A DNA stretch of 64,000 nt from Capnocytophaga sp. oral taxon 863 str. F0517 (GCF_000466425.1 NZ_KE992117.1:29802-93801), one strand, 5' to 3'; positions 8,434 to 16,909 are shown, counted from the first letter of the stretch. Notes: generated from the sequence alone by a model not told the origin. Made by a program: numbers and translations.

Positions 8434-8465
8434 GTAGGAGCGAACACTATTCTATTCGCTCCTAC
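8434..8465 (+). terminator. Terminator hairpin after lpdA
   Basis: An 11-bp perfect stem GTAGGAGCGAA/TTCGCTCCTAC (8434-8444 with 8455-8465), a 10-base loop, then TCTTTT. The stem resembles the palindrome at 5613-5638. Confidence 0.65.
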
Positions 8466-8524
8466 TCTTTTATAGTAAAGCGTGAAAAGAGGTTAGTGGT
8501 TAGAAATAATAAAAAATAAAAACA

Positions 8525-9403
8525 ATGGAATTATTAGACGGAAAAAAAACGGCTGCTTTGGTACAAGAGGCTATTGCCAAAGAAGTACAAGAACTCGTGG
8601 CTAAAGGCAACAGACCCCCACACTTGGTAGCTATCTTGGTGGGTGATAATGGGGCTAGTATGACCTATGTCAACAACAAAGTCACCGCTTGTGAGCGTGT
8701 AGGTTTTGCCTCCTCGGTGGTTAAGCTACCTCAAGAAGTGACCCAAGAGGAACTGCTAAAAGAAATAGAGAAACTCAATGAGGATAAGAATATTGACGGC
8801 TTTATCGTACAATTACCCTTACCTAAACATATCAACGAGCAGGAAGTCCTATTGGCTGTCAATCCTGATAAGGATGCAGATGGCTTCCACCCTACCAACT
8901 TCGGTCGTATGGCTTTAGGCTTAGAGGCCTTTATCCCTGCTACTCCCTTTGGTATTTTGGAGCTACTTACTCAATACGAAATACCTACTGACGGAAAACA
9001 TGTGGTAGTGATTGGTCGCTCCGACATCGTAGGACGCCCCATCAGTATTCTCCTTTCTCAAAAGCCCTGGAATGCTACAGTCACCCTCACCCATAGCCGC
9101 ACTCAAAACTTAGCCCAACTTACCCAAGAGGCCGACATCATTGTTGCTGCCTTGGGAATACCCAACTTCCTAAAGTCAGAAATGGTCAAGGAAGGCGCTG
9201 TAATCATAGATGTGGGTATTACTCGTGTAGCAGATGCTTCGGCTAAGAAAGGCTTCCGCATCGTAGGGGATGTAGATTTTGAGCAAGTAAAGGAAAAAGC
9301 CAGCTACATCACCCCAGTACCTGGAGGGGTAGGGCCTATGACCATCGCTATGCTGATGAAAAATACCCTTAACGCCTATAAAAGAACCCATAAAATAAAA
9401 TAA
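8525..9403 (+). CDS. folD: Bifunctional methylene-THF dehydrogenase / methenyl-THF cyclohydrolase
   Basis: A 292-residue cytosolic enzyme that interconverts 5,10-methylene-, 5,10-methenyl- and 10-formyl-tetrahydrofolate with NADP. The catalytic segment YVNNKVTACERVG carries the conserved tyrosine and lysine near residues 49-53. The signature GFIVQLPLPKH lies near 97, the dinucleotide-binding VVIGRSDIVGRP near 160 and the C-terminal TPVPGGVGPMT near 265. It links to purH and glyA in this window through one-carbon units. queD follows after three bases, so folD-queD-coaX probably form an operon. Confidence 0.95.
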   Translation: MELLDGKKTAALVQEAIAKEVQELVAKGNRPPHLVAILVGDNGASMTYVNNKVTACERVGFASSVVKLPQEVTQEELLKEIEKLNEDKNIDGFIVQLPLPKHINEQEVLLAVNPDKDADGFHPTNFGRMALGLEAFIPATPFGILELLTQYEIPTDGKHVVVIGRSDIVGRPISILLSQKPWNATVTLTHSRTQNLAQLTQEADIIVAALGIPNFLKSEMVKEGAVIIDVGITRVADASAKKGFRIVGDVDFEQVKEKASYITPVPGGVGPMTIAMLMKNTLNAYKRTHKIK

Positions 9404-9406
9404 TAC

Positions 9407-9859
9407 ATGACGAAAATCCGTATTACCAAAAAGTTTGAGTTCGAAGCAGGACATGCCCTCTATGGATATGATGGAAAATGTAAAAATATCCATGGACATA
9501 GCTACAAGCTATGGGTTACCGTTATCGGAAGTCCTATAGAAGATGCCTCACATGTAAAAAACGGCATGGTGATAGACTTTGGAGACATCAAAGAGTTGGT
9601 CAATGAATATATAATCAAAGAAGCCGATCACACCATTTTTTTCAATGGCAATAGTCCTCACAAGGCCTTGGCCGAGAAGCTCCAAGCGGAGGGACATAGG
9701 GTTGTTCCACTCCCCTACCAGCCCACCAGTGAGATGCTCATTGTAGATTTTGCCCAGCGCCTGCAGAAACACCTACCCATGCATATCGCCCTACATAGCC
9801 TTCGCCTACAGGAAACCGAAAGTTCCTATGCCGAGTGGTATGCCTCTGATAATCTTTAA
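9407..9859 (+). CDS. queD: 6-carboxytetrahydropterin synthase / PTPS family
   Basis: A 150-residue protein of the 6-pyruvoyl-tetrahydropterin synthase fold. In bacteria most members are QueD, which makes 6-carboxy-5,6,7,8-tetrahydropterin from dihydroneopterin triphosphate on the way to queuosine. Zinc-binding histidines are in FEAGHALYG and KNIHGHSY, and the catalytic cysteine in GKCKNIHGH near residue 25. The DFGDIK segment and the C-terminal LRLQETESSY (substrate-anchoring glutamate) are present. It is packed between folD and coaX with gaps of 3 and 15 bases. No other queuosine genes are in the window, so a related pterin role cannot be excluded. Confidence 0.85.
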   Translation: MTKIRITKKFEFEAGHALYGYDGKCKNIHGHSYKLWVTVIGSPIEDASHVKNGMVIDFGDIKELVNEYIIKEADHTIFFNGNSPHKALAEKLQAEGHRVVPLPYQPTSEMLIVDFAQRLQKHLPMHIALHSLRLQETESSYAEWYASDNL

Positions 9860-9874
9860 CTTAGTAAACTCATT

Positions 9875-10636
9875 ATGTTATTAGCCGTTAATATAGGTAA
9901 TTCCAATATTCGTTTTGCAGTAGTAGAAGGCCAAGCGGTACATCTGTCTTGGACGATTGCCACCAAACCTTATCGCACAGCAGGAGAGTTCTATACAAGT
10001 TTTCAAACCTATAAGGAACAATACAAAAATGCCTTTGGGAAAATCAGTAAGATTGTAATCGGCTCGGTAGTTCCCCAGCAAACCCAAATCATCGCTAAGA
10101 TGCTGCAAAAGACTTTTTCTATAAAGCCTTTTTTAGTCAATCGAGATACGCCCAGCGAGGTTACCCACCACTCCAATCAAATGGGTACCGACCTATATGC
10201 CAATGCGGTAGCGGCACATTACCTCTACCCTGGGCAAAAGAAGATCATCATAGACTTTGGCACCGCTCTGACACTTACAGGAGTAGCCGAGACGGGAGCT
10301 ATGCTTGGGGTCATCATTGCCCCAGGGGTGATTACTTCCCTACAATCCTTGGTCAGTAGTACTGCCCAACTCCCTTATATAGAACTTAATGAACCCAAAT
10401 CCGTCTTAGGTATGGATACAGAGACCTGTATGCAAAGTGGGATCATCTATGGCTATACCGCTATGGTGGAGGGACTGATAGAACGCATCAAGCAAACCTA
10501 TGAGAGCGACTTTCTGGTTATCTCCACCGGAGGCGTAGGTCATGTGTTCAGCAAGCTGACGGAGAAAATCCAAATTGATGATAAGTATCATACCATCAAG
10601 GGATTGGCTTTGTTGTATGAACTGCACAAAAAATAA
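9875..10636 (+). CDS. coaX: Type III pantothenate kinase
   Basis: A 253-residue kinase of the ASKHA fold that phosphorylates pantothenate in the first step of coenzyme A synthesis. The order N-terminal GN(T/S) phosphate loop, GTDLYANAVAAHYL near residue 107, IIIDFGTALTLT near 128 and GVIIAPGV near 145 is that of CoaX. The start reads LLAVNIGNSNIRF, with asparagine at residue 6 where most family members have aspartate in a DxGNT motif. This may affect metal or ATP contacts or be a lineage variant. The stop codon directly abuts the uvrC stop on the other strand, with no spacer for a terminator. Confidence 0.88.
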   Translation: MLLAVNIGNSNIRFAVVEGQAVHLSWTIATKPYRTAGEFYTSFQTYKEQYKNAFGKISKIVIGSVVPQQTQIIAKMLQKTFSIKPFLVNRDTPSEVTHHSNQMGTDLYANAVAAHYLYPGQKKIIIDFGTALTLTGVAETGAMLGVIIAPGVITSLQSLVSSTAQLPYIELNEPKSVLGMDTETCMQSGIIYGYTAMVEGLIERIKQTYESDFLVISTGGVGHVFSKLTEKIQIDDKYHTIKGLALLYELHKK

Positions 10637-12415
10637 TCAGGGGTGGAAATAATCCCAAACCTTTTGGGCTCTTGACTGGCCTATAGCAGCGATAATTTCC
10701 TCCTTGGAAGCCTCCTTGAGACGCTTTACCGATTTGAATTGCTTGAGTAGGGTCTCTTGGGTCTGCTTACCCACCCCAGAGATTTGCTCCAACTCCGAAT
10801 GAATGGCACTGGCACTGCGCTTCTGCCTATGGAAGGTAATTCCGAAGCGGTGCGCCTCATTGCGCAGGTGCTGGATCACCTTGAGCGTTTCTGACTTTTT
10901 ATCTAAATACAAAGGAATAGAATCCCCTGGATAGAAGATCTCCTCCAAGCGCTTGGCAATCCCCACTATGGCTATTTTTCCACGCAAGCCCAAGAGCTCT
11001 AACGACTTGAGGGCAGCCCCTAATTGGCCTTTTCCTCCATCAATGATAATAAGCTGTGGCAGTGGCTCCTCTTCGTCCAAGAGGCGACGGTAGCGGCGAT
11101 AGACCACCTCCTCCATAGAGGCAAAGTCATTAGGACCTTCTACTGTTTTGATATTAAAATGGCGGTAATCCTTTTTGCTAGGCTTGGCATTTTTGAAGAC
11201 CACACAAGCCGCTACGGGATTGGTACCCTGAATGTTAGAGTTGTCAAAACACTCAATATGAGCTGGAGGCTCACTCAGACGAAGATCGCGCTGCATTTGG
11301 GTAAGTAAGCGGTTGGTATGTCGCTCCGGATCGGTGATTTTTACCTGCTTGAATTTCTCCTGACGATATGCCTGTGCATTGCGCTCGGATAGCTGTAAGA
11401 GCTGAAACTTCTCCCCCGCTTTGGGGACAGTGAGCTGCTCGGTGAATTCCATACTGAGTGGGAAAGGCACGATTAGCTCCTTAGAATTGGACCTGAAACG
11501 CTCCCTAAGCTCTACTATACCCAATTCGAGTAGTTCCTGGTCGGTTTCCTCTAATTTTTTCTTCACCTCCAAGGTATGCCCTCGTACAATCGCCCCATGA
11601 GCCACTTGTAGGAAGTTGATATAGGCATATTCCTCATCTGAAACGATGGAAAATACATCCACATTGTGGATTTTAGTGCTTACAATGGTAGATTTGGACT
11701 GATAGTTCTCCAAACTCTCCAACTTGAGCTTGATCTCCTGTGCCTCCTCGAAGCGCAAAGCAGCCGCATGTTCGCTCATCTCCTTCTTGAAATAAGCGAT
11801 GACCTCCTTGAGATTCCCCTTGAGTATCTCCTTGATCTGATGGATATTATGATTATATTCCGCTTCGCTCTGTAAGCCCTCGCAGGGGCCTTTGCAGTTT
11901 TTGATATGGTATTCGAGACATACCTTATACTTTCCCTTATCGATATTCTCTTGAGAGAGGTCTAACCTACAATTGCGCAAGGGATAGAGATCCTTGATCA
12001 AATCCAAGAGGGTACGCACCACTTTGATATTGGTATAAGGGCCAAAGTAAGTACTTCCGTCCTTTTGTACCTTTCGGGTAAAGAACACCCGAGGAAAGCG
12101 CTCATTGGAGATACAGATCCATGGATAGCTCTTTCCGTCCTTCAGTAGGATGTTATAACGCGGTTGGTACTTCTTTATCAGGTTGTTTTCCAGTAGCAAG
12201 GCATCATTCTCGGTAGCTACCACTATATGTTCGATACGGACAATCTTGCTAACCAGTACCCTTGTTTTAGGCGAATCATGCTCCTTATTGAAGTAAGAAG
12301 AGACCCTTTTTTTGAGATTTTTTGCTTTCCCTACATAGATAATGGTATCGGAGCTGTCAAAGAATTGATAGACTCCAGGACTATCGGGAAGCGTTTGTAA
12401 TTGGAGAGAGAGCAT
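10637..12415 (-). CDS. uvrC: UvrABC excinuclease subunit C
   Basis: A 592-residue nucleotide excision repair endonuclease that makes both incisions around a UvrB-marked lesion. The GIY-YIG domain (about residues 14-90) shows PGVYQFF and IIYVGKAKNLKKR. A UVR (UvrB-binding) motif is near 200-235. The RNase H-like C-terminal nuclease starts near 375 with ECFDNSNIQG and contains IIDGGKGQL near 460. Helix-hairpin-helix repeats lie at about 545-592. Length is typical. It is convergent with coaX, with zero bases between stop codons. The promoter motif TACTTTTG is at 12472-12479. Confidence 0.95.
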   Translation of the reverse strand: MLSLQLQTLPDSPGVYQFFDSSDTIIYVGKAKNLKKRVSSYFNKEHDSPKTRVLVSKIVRIEHIVVATENDALLLENNLIKKYQPRYNILLKDGKSYPWICISNERFPRVFFTRKVQKDGSTYFGPYTNIKVVRTLLDLIKDLYPLRNCRLDLSQENIDKGKYKVCLEYHIKNCKGPCEGLQSEAEYNHNIHQIKEILKGNLKEVIAYFKKEMSEHAAALRFEEAQEIKLKLESLENYQSKSTIVSTKIHNVDVFSIVSDEEYAYINFLQVAHGAIVRGHTLEVKKKLEETDQELLELGIVELRERFRSNSKELIVPFPLSMEFTEQLTVPKAGEKFQLLQLSERNAQAYRQEKFKQVKITDPERHTNRLLTQMQRDLRLSEPPAHIECFDNSNIQGTNPVAACVVFKNAKPSKKDYRHFNIKTVEGPNDFASMEEVVYRRYRRLLDEEEPLPQLIIIDGGKGQLGAALKSLELLGLRGKIAIVGIAKRLEEIFYPGDSIPLYLDKKSETLKVIQHLRNEAHRFGITFHRQKRSASAIHSELEQISGVGKQTQETLLKQFKSVKRLKEASKEEIIAAIGQSRAQKVWDYFHP

Positions 12416-12471
12416 TTTGTTAATGACAAGTGACCAACTATTCTTTATAGTTATAGTTGTCTTTATTAGGG

Positions 12472-12479
12472 CAAAAGTA
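12472..12479 (-). promoter_or_regulatory. TAnnTTTG promoter of uvrC
   Basis: TACTTTTG on the minus strand, 57 bases before the uvrC ATG. Confidence 0.55.
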
Positions 12480-12490
12480 TAAATTATTTT

Positions 12491-12586
12491 TTATATGGCA
12501 AAAAATAATTTACTATACATCTTTACAATAAGGGTTCCTAAAACTAGGATAAGAGCAATACAAATGATACCGATAAGGCAGCCCAT
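12491..12586 (-). CDS. Possible 31-residue membrane peptide
   Basis: A short minus-strand frame starting at ATG 12586 encodes MGCLIGIICIALILV and then GTLIVKMYSKLFFAI, a single hydrophobic helix with a basic end. The open frame continues upstream to about 12643 (KEKKNEY...KPYWRLG), which also looks protein-like but has no ATG, GTG or TTG before the stop at 12646. A second ATG at 12627 in another frame would give a 27-residue peptide (MSTEVQQSH...) ending at 12544. A good promoter motif TAATTTTG (12661-12668) lies just upstream of both. I cannot tell which frame is used, or whether this is a broken small gene. It is upstream of, and separately promoted from, uvrC. I do not recognise a family. 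Confidence 0.35.
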   Translation of the reverse strand: MGCLIGIICIALILVLGTLIVKMYSKLFFAI

Positions 12587-12660
12587 ACCCAATCTCCAGT
12601 ATGGCTTTGTTGAACTTCTGTACTCATTTTTCTTTTCTTTTAATGGTTATTTTCTTGAGG

Positions 12661-12668
12661 CAAAATTA
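12661..12668 (-). promoter_or_regulatory. TAnnTTTG promoter before the small membrane frame
   Basis: TAATTTTG on the minus strand, 34 bases before ATG 12627. It implies that something is transcribed in the otherwise empty 12416-12829 gap. The rest of that gap, apart from the small frame and the uvrC and bioD promoters, shows nothing I can name. Confidence 0.5.
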
Positions 12669-12790
12669 GAAGCTGTACTGGACAAACTGTGACCGGGTGA
12701 CAATGTTTTTAGATAATAATTGCCGATAAATAGTTTATTTGTGAGGTGGAAAGTTAGTAAAAAAATTAAAAAACCAAAAGATATTTTTTG

Positions 12791-12798
12791 TAATTTTG
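12791..12798 (+). promoter_or_regulatory. TAnnTTTG promoter of bioD
   Basis: TAATTTTG, 31 bases before the bioD ATG. Confidence 0.55.
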
Positions 12799-12829
12799 TG
12801 CCTTAGAAGAATCCTTCCAAAATATAACT

Positions 12830-13444
12830 ATGGAACCCACTTATTTTATTACCGGTATCTCTACTGAGGTAGGTAAAACCATTACCTCTGCTATCGTAGT
12901 GGAAGCCCTTGAGGCTGATTATTGGAAACCTATCCAATCAGGCGATAAGCATGCTTCGGACACCATGAAGGTACAATCCTTGATCTCTAACTCACGTACT
13001 CGCTTTTTCCCGTCCAGCTACGAATTTGACTATCCTGCCAGTCCCCACCTTTCAGCACAGATGGAGGGGGTTACTATAGAAAAGGATAAGATCATACGCC
13101 CCGAAACCGATCGTCCGTTGGTGATAGAGGCTGCCGGAGGGCTTTTTGTTCCGCTAAATGATCGTGATATCATGATGGATCTGATCTTACCCACCGATAG
13201 GGTGATCTTGGTCTCCCGTCACTACTTAGGTAGTATCAACCACACGATGCTTTCTGTAGAAGCCCTACAGCGCCGAGGCCTCTCCATCTATGGAATTGTC
13301 TTCAGCGGTACTGAAAATCCTGCTACCGAGTCTTGGATCGCTTCTTACTCCAAAGTACCTATCTTAGGCCGTATAGAGGAAGAACCCTTCTTTGATAAGG
13401 AAGTCATTAAGAAATACCACAGAATAGTGACGAGTGACAAGTGA
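12830..13444 (+). CDS. bioD: Dethiobiotin synthetase
   Basis: A 204-residue P-loop enzyme that closes the ureido ring of dethiobiotin from diaminopelargonate, CO2 and ATP. Visible are the modified P-loop GISTEVGKT at residues 8-16, WKPIQSG near 32-38, PHLSAQ near 64 and IEAAGGLFVPL near 98-108. The other biotin genes are not adjacent. The last codons (RIVTSDK and stop) lie inside a tandem GTGAC(A/G)AGTGAC repeat that continues to 13472, so the C-terminus has probably been rewritten by repeat insertion or expansion; this is not in the catalytic core. Confidence 0.9.
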   Translation: MEPTYFITGISTEVGKTITSAIVVEALEADYWKPIQSGDKHASDTMKVQSLISNSRTRFFPSSYEFDYPASPHLSAQMEGVTIEKDKIIRPETDRPLVIEAAGGLFVPLNDRDIMMDLILPTDRVILVSRHYLGSINHTMLSVEALQRRGLSIYGIVFSGTENPATESWIASYSKVPILGRIEEEPFFDKEVIKKYHRIVTSDK

Positions 13445-13472
13445 CAAGTGATAAATGACGAGTGACAAGTAA
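13426..13472. repeat. GTGACAAGTGAC-type tandem repeat
   Basis: Degenerate direct repeats with a unit of about 8 bases (GTGACAA or close variants) cross the bioD stop codon. Related units occur at 5578-5592, 12422-12436, 21630-21680 and 56950-57005. Confidence 0.55.
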
Positions 13473-13514
13473 TTATAAAAATGTTATTTATTGTTAAATA
13501 AATAGCAACCGCTA

Positions 13515-13522
13515 TATTTTTG
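13515..13522 (+). promoter_or_regulatory. TAnnTTTG promoter of the LysM-SGNH gene
   Basis: TATTTTTG, with TTG at 13491-13493 (21 bases apart), about 50 bases before the ATG. Confidence 0.55.
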
Positions 13523-13572
13523 CACAATTTTTGTGCTGTGTCTCCCCTGACTACACCCAACAACACTAAATT

Positions 13573-15048
13573 ATGAAAAAAAAGACTTCCTTACTAAGAA
13601 TGATCGCTATTTCTATGGCTTTGATCACCTCGGTGTTTCTGTATGCTAAGATGAGGCATTTCCCTTTTCCTGTTGATACTAAGGACTCCTCACATACTAC
13701 CACAGAGGAGCCTGTAGCCTATGAATATCTGTACAATGCCAAGGCCTTAGCGCCCTTTTTTGAGAAGCTCAATGCCTTGGATACACTGAAGGACAGGAAA
13801 CTAAACATCGTTCATATAGGAGACTCCCATATACAAGGGAATGCGATGACTGGAGAACTACGCCAGCAATTTCAATCCCAGTTTGGTAATGGTGGCTTGG
13901 GGTTTGTTTTCCCCTATTCCCTAATAGGTACCAATGGAGAACGCTATGTTCGCTTTTCCTCCAACATCACTTGGGATAGCCAAAAGAACACCAATCGAGA
14001 AAATATAAACTCCATTGGGATTGGCGGTTATTCCTTACTGACGAATAATAAAAACTTTGTGATAGAACTCAACCTGAAAGACAAGGATTATTCGTTCAAC
14101 ACCTTGCGGATACTCACCCCTAATAACCAACATTTGTTCGATTTGGCCACCAGTAAGAATGGTGTTTCACTCAAGCCCGTGCCCTCTGCCAAACGAGTAA
14201 CTTACAAGTCCCTTTCCCATAAAGTACAGAAAGGAGAGACCCTCTATTCCTTATCCAAAAAGTATAAGACTACGGAGGGCAAAATCCAAAAAGCCAACCA
14301 CCTCAAGGGGAATACTATCCGCATAGGATCTGTTTTGAAAATACCTACTGAGGAGCGTGTAGTCGCTGCTACAGAGGCGCACCCAGTAGCATTAGACCAC
14401 TTTGAGACCTTAATAGGGGATACCGCTTCCTCCTTAGGATATACCTACAACAATCTCAATGATCTGGACAAAATCTACCTTACCCCCAATACCCAAAATA
14501 GTAATTTTACACTCAATGGAATTGTATTGGAAAATGACCAAAAAGGAATCATCTACCACTCTATTGGGGTGAATGGCGCGCGCTTCTCCGATTATAATAA
14601 GTGTAGCCTCTTTTTTGACCAAATACAAGCCTTACAGCCCGACCTTATTATCGTTTCCTTAGGAACCAATGAAGCCTTCGGAAAGCTCTCAGCAGAAAAT
14701 TATGATAAGCAAGTGGAGAGTTTTATCACTCAGATTCGGGAGCATTATGGAGATTGTCCTATATTACTGACCTCTCCCCCTCCCTCTTTGTTCAAGAAAA
14801 AGCTCCCCAACCCTTTTTGTGAGCAATATGCCCATGTCCTTATTGACCATTCTGTAAAGAATAACTATGGAGTCTTTGATTTGTATAAAGTATTGGGCGG
14901 TAGTGAAGGAATGCAAAGGCTTATCTCCCAAAAACTCATCGCACATGATCGCGTACACTATACCCATACGGGCTATGTAGAACAGGGAGGCAAACTCTTT
15001 GATGCCCTTATGAGCAATTATTTACTATATAAAAATCAGCAAAAATAA
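13573..15048 (+). CDS. LysM-containing SGNH/GDSL-type esterase or O-acetyltransferase
   Basis: A 491-residue exported or membrane-anchored protein. One hydrophobic helix at residues 10-25 is followed by an SGNH hydrolase fold. Block I is VHIGDSH (serine 85), the block III region is SLGTNEA near 365 and the C-terminal D-x-x-H is DRVH (D459, H462), so the triad looks complete. A LysM peptidoglycan-binding domain (VQKGETLYSLSKKY) is inserted at about 216-262. The next gene, after about 26 bases, encodes an MBOAT acyltransferase. SGNH/MBOAT pairs (PatA/PatB, AlgI/AlgJ-X) O-acetylate glycans outside the membrane. The LysM suggests peptidoglycan as target, by inference. It could instead be a deacetylase. 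Confidence 0.75.
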   Translation: MKKKTSLLRMIAISMALITSVFLYAKMRHFPFPVDTKDSSHTTTEEPVAYEYLYNAKALAPFFEKLNALDTLKDRKLNIVHIGDSHIQGNAMTGELRQQFQSQFGNGGLGFVFPYSLIGTNGERYVRFSSNITWDSQKNTNRENINSIGIGGYSLLTNNKNFVIELNLKDKDYSFNTLRILTPNNQHLFDLATSKNGVSLKPVPSAKRVTYKSLSHKVQKGETLYSLSKKYKTTEGKIQKANHLKGNTIRIGSVLKIPTEERVVAATEAHPVALDHFETLIGDTASSLGYTYNNLNDLDKIYLTPNTQNSNFTLNGIVLENDQKGIIYHSIGVNGARFSDYNKCSLFFDQIQALQPDLIIVSLGTNEAFGKLSAENYDKQVESFITQIREHYGDCPILLTSPPPSLFKKKLPNPFCEQYAHVLIDHSVKNNYGVFDLYKVLGGSEGMQRLISQKLIAHDRVHYTHTGYVEQGGKLFDALMSNYLLYKNQQK

Positions 15049-15051
15049 TCT

Positions 15052-15059
15052 TACCTTTG
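15052..15059 (+). promoter_or_regulatory. TAnnTTTG motif before the MBOAT gene
   Basis: TACCTTTG overlaps the possible TTG start at 15057 and suggests that translation begins at ATG 15075. No clear TTG element is present, so confidence is modest. Confidence 0.35.
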
Positions 15060-15074
15060 AAAATAAATGATTGG

Positions 15075-16739
15075 ATGCAGTGGGTCTCTGACCTCTGCTC
15101 TTTGGAACAACTCAAGAGCTGGTTTGCTTATCATCCTGAAGCGCCACTCTTATTTAACAGTAGTCTATTCTTAGGACTCTTTCTTGTTTTTTACCTTGTA
15201 TATATACTTACCAAGGAGCATACCTACTTCCGTACAGTATATGTGGTACTCTTTTCCCTCTTTTTTTATTACAAAGCAGGAGGGAATTACTTTATCCTAT
15301 TGCTTATCTCCTCGGCTATCAATTATTTTTTAGCCCAACAGATCCATGAGAACTGGGGTAGTAAGCGCCTACAGAACCTATTTTTAGGGCTAAGCTGTAT
15401 CGTTAATTTGGGAATTTTGGGCTATTACAAATACACCAATTTTTTGATAGACAGCTTCAATCAATTATTTCAAAGTCACTTTGCCCTTTTGGATATTATC
15501 CTTCCTATAGGTATCTCCTTCTACACCTTTCAGACGATGAGTTATACCATAGATATATATAGGAAAGAGATCACTCCGGCAAAGTCCTTTTTGGATTTTA
15601 CCTTTTTTGTGAGCTTCTTTCCACAGTTAGTCGCTGGGCCTATCGTTCGGGCGAAAGATTTTATTCCACAAATATACCAAAAAGTAAGCCTTACGAGAGA
15701 AGAAACCTCACAGGCCTTATTCCTTATCATAGGAGGGCTACTCAAAAAAGCAGTCATCTCGGACTATATCTCCACCAATTTTGTGGATAGGGTATTCGAT
15801 GCCCCCAACAGCTACACCTCCTTTGAGAATCTTTTGGCCGTATATGGGTATTCCATACAAATCTATTGTGATTTTTCAGGATATTCGGATATCGCCATTG
15901 GGCTGGCACTACTTATGGGCTTTACCCTACCGGAAAACTTTCGTACCCCTTATCAGTCAAAAAACATTACCGAATTTTGGCATCGTTGGCATATATCACT
16001 CTCCACATGGCTAAAGGACTATCTGTATATCCCCTTAGGAGGAAATCGAAAGGGAAGCTTTTGGGGCTACTTCTTCCCTACTCTATTTTTTGCAGCTACC
16101 TTATCTTGGGCTTTTGTGCAAGGAAAGGAAAGCCTTACACCGCTACTTATCACCTTTGGTGTGATTATTCTCTTCGAAGTATCCATCCTACTATCCCCAG
16201 ATAAAGCCAAATCGCTAAGAAGTCACTTTAACCAGCTCACCACTATGCTTTTGGGAGGGCTTTGGCATGGTGCCAGCCTACGTTTTGTCATATGGGGGGC
16301 ACTTCATGGGTTAGCCTTATCCTTCCACAAATCGTTCAAAGAGCTATTCCCAGAGAAAAAGGAAAGAAAAAATAGCTTCCTAAGCGCAATAGTAACCTTT
16401 ATCGCTGTGGTAGTTACCTTCCATTTCGTGGCTTTTTGCTGGATATTCTTCCGCTCAAAGGACTTTTCTACGGCTATGACCCTCATTGGACAAATAGGCC
16501 AACTAAGCTATGACCCTCACCAATGGTGGGTTATCATAGAAGGTTATCAGAATATCATTATTCTATTGGTTGTAGGCTATGTATGGCACTTTTTCCCATA
16601 TCGCTGGAATGAAGCCCTTAGACTGTTCTTCGGGAAAATCCCTTTGATAGGCAAAGCCTTGGTCTTGGCCGTTGTCTTTTGGTTAGTCTATGCCACTGCC
16701 AGTGCGGGACCACAGCCCTTTATCTATTTCCAATTCTAA
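15075..16739 (+). CDS. MBOAT family membrane O-acyltransferase (AlgI/PatA-like)
   Basis: A 554-residue polytopic protein of the MBOAT family with about ten or more membrane helices. It is closest in look to AlgI/PatA, which pass acyl groups across the membrane for O-acetylation of an extracytoplasmic polymer. The conserved pair is in WHGASLRF (H398) and ALHGL (H411), and the family segments FPQLVAGPI and FRTPYQSKNITEFWHRWHISL are clear. ATG 15075 is preferred; an in-frame TTG at 15057 (six residues longer) falls in a promoter-like motif. The upstream LysM-SGNH gene is the likely partner that finishes transfer to the glycan. Confidence 0.88.
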   Translation: MQWVSDLCSLEQLKSWFAYHPEAPLLFNSSLFLGLFLVFYLVYILTKEHTYFRTVYVVLFSLFFYYKAGGNYFILLLISSAINYFLAQQIHENWGSKRLQNLFLGLSCIVNLGILGYYKYTNFLIDSFNQLFQSHFALLDIILPIGISFYTFQTMSYTIDIYRKEITPAKSFLDFTFFVSFFPQLVAGPIVRAKDFIPQIYQKVSLTREETSQALFLIIGGLLKKAVISDYISTNFVDRVFDAPNSYTSFENLLAVYGYSIQIYCDFSGYSDIAIGLALLMGFTLPENFRTPYQSKNITEFWHRWHISLSTWLKDYLYIPLGGNRKGSFWGYFFPTLFFAATLSWAFVQGKESLTPLLITFGVIILFEVSILLSPDKAKSLRSHFNQLTTMLLGGLWHGASLRFVIWGALHGLALSFHKSFKELFPEKKERKNSFLSAIVTFIAVVVTFHFVAFCWIFFRSKDFSTAMTLIGQIGQLSYDPHQWWVIIEGYQNIIILLVVGYVWHFFPYRWNEALRLFFGKIPLIGKALVLAVVFWLVYATASAGPQPFIYFQF

Positions 16740-16842
16740 AGCTCAATAGTTAATGGAAAAGAATTTTTTACATATAAAGCATTGATTATCAGTTTGTAGA
16801 AAAATAATTTTGAAAAAACACAAAAAAAATTCACCAAAAGTA

Positions 16843-16872
16843 TTGCAGGTTCGAAAAAAAGTTGTACCTTTG
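16843..16872 (+). promoter_or_regulatory. Promoter of the tRNA-Glu pair
   Basis: TTG (16843-16845), 19 bases, TACCTTTG (16865-16872): the complete Bacteroidota promoter, about 38 bases before the first tRNA. Confidence 0.7.
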
Positions 16873-16909
16873 CACTCGCAAATGAGAAACATAGTGTAAG
16901 AAAATTTAA

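Noticed and set aside
12495-12692. Plus-strand 65-codon frame upstream of bioD
   Set aside because: It runs against a minus-strand promoter and a more protein-like membrane frame, has no leader or family signature, and its hydrophobic parts are the mirror of that frame.
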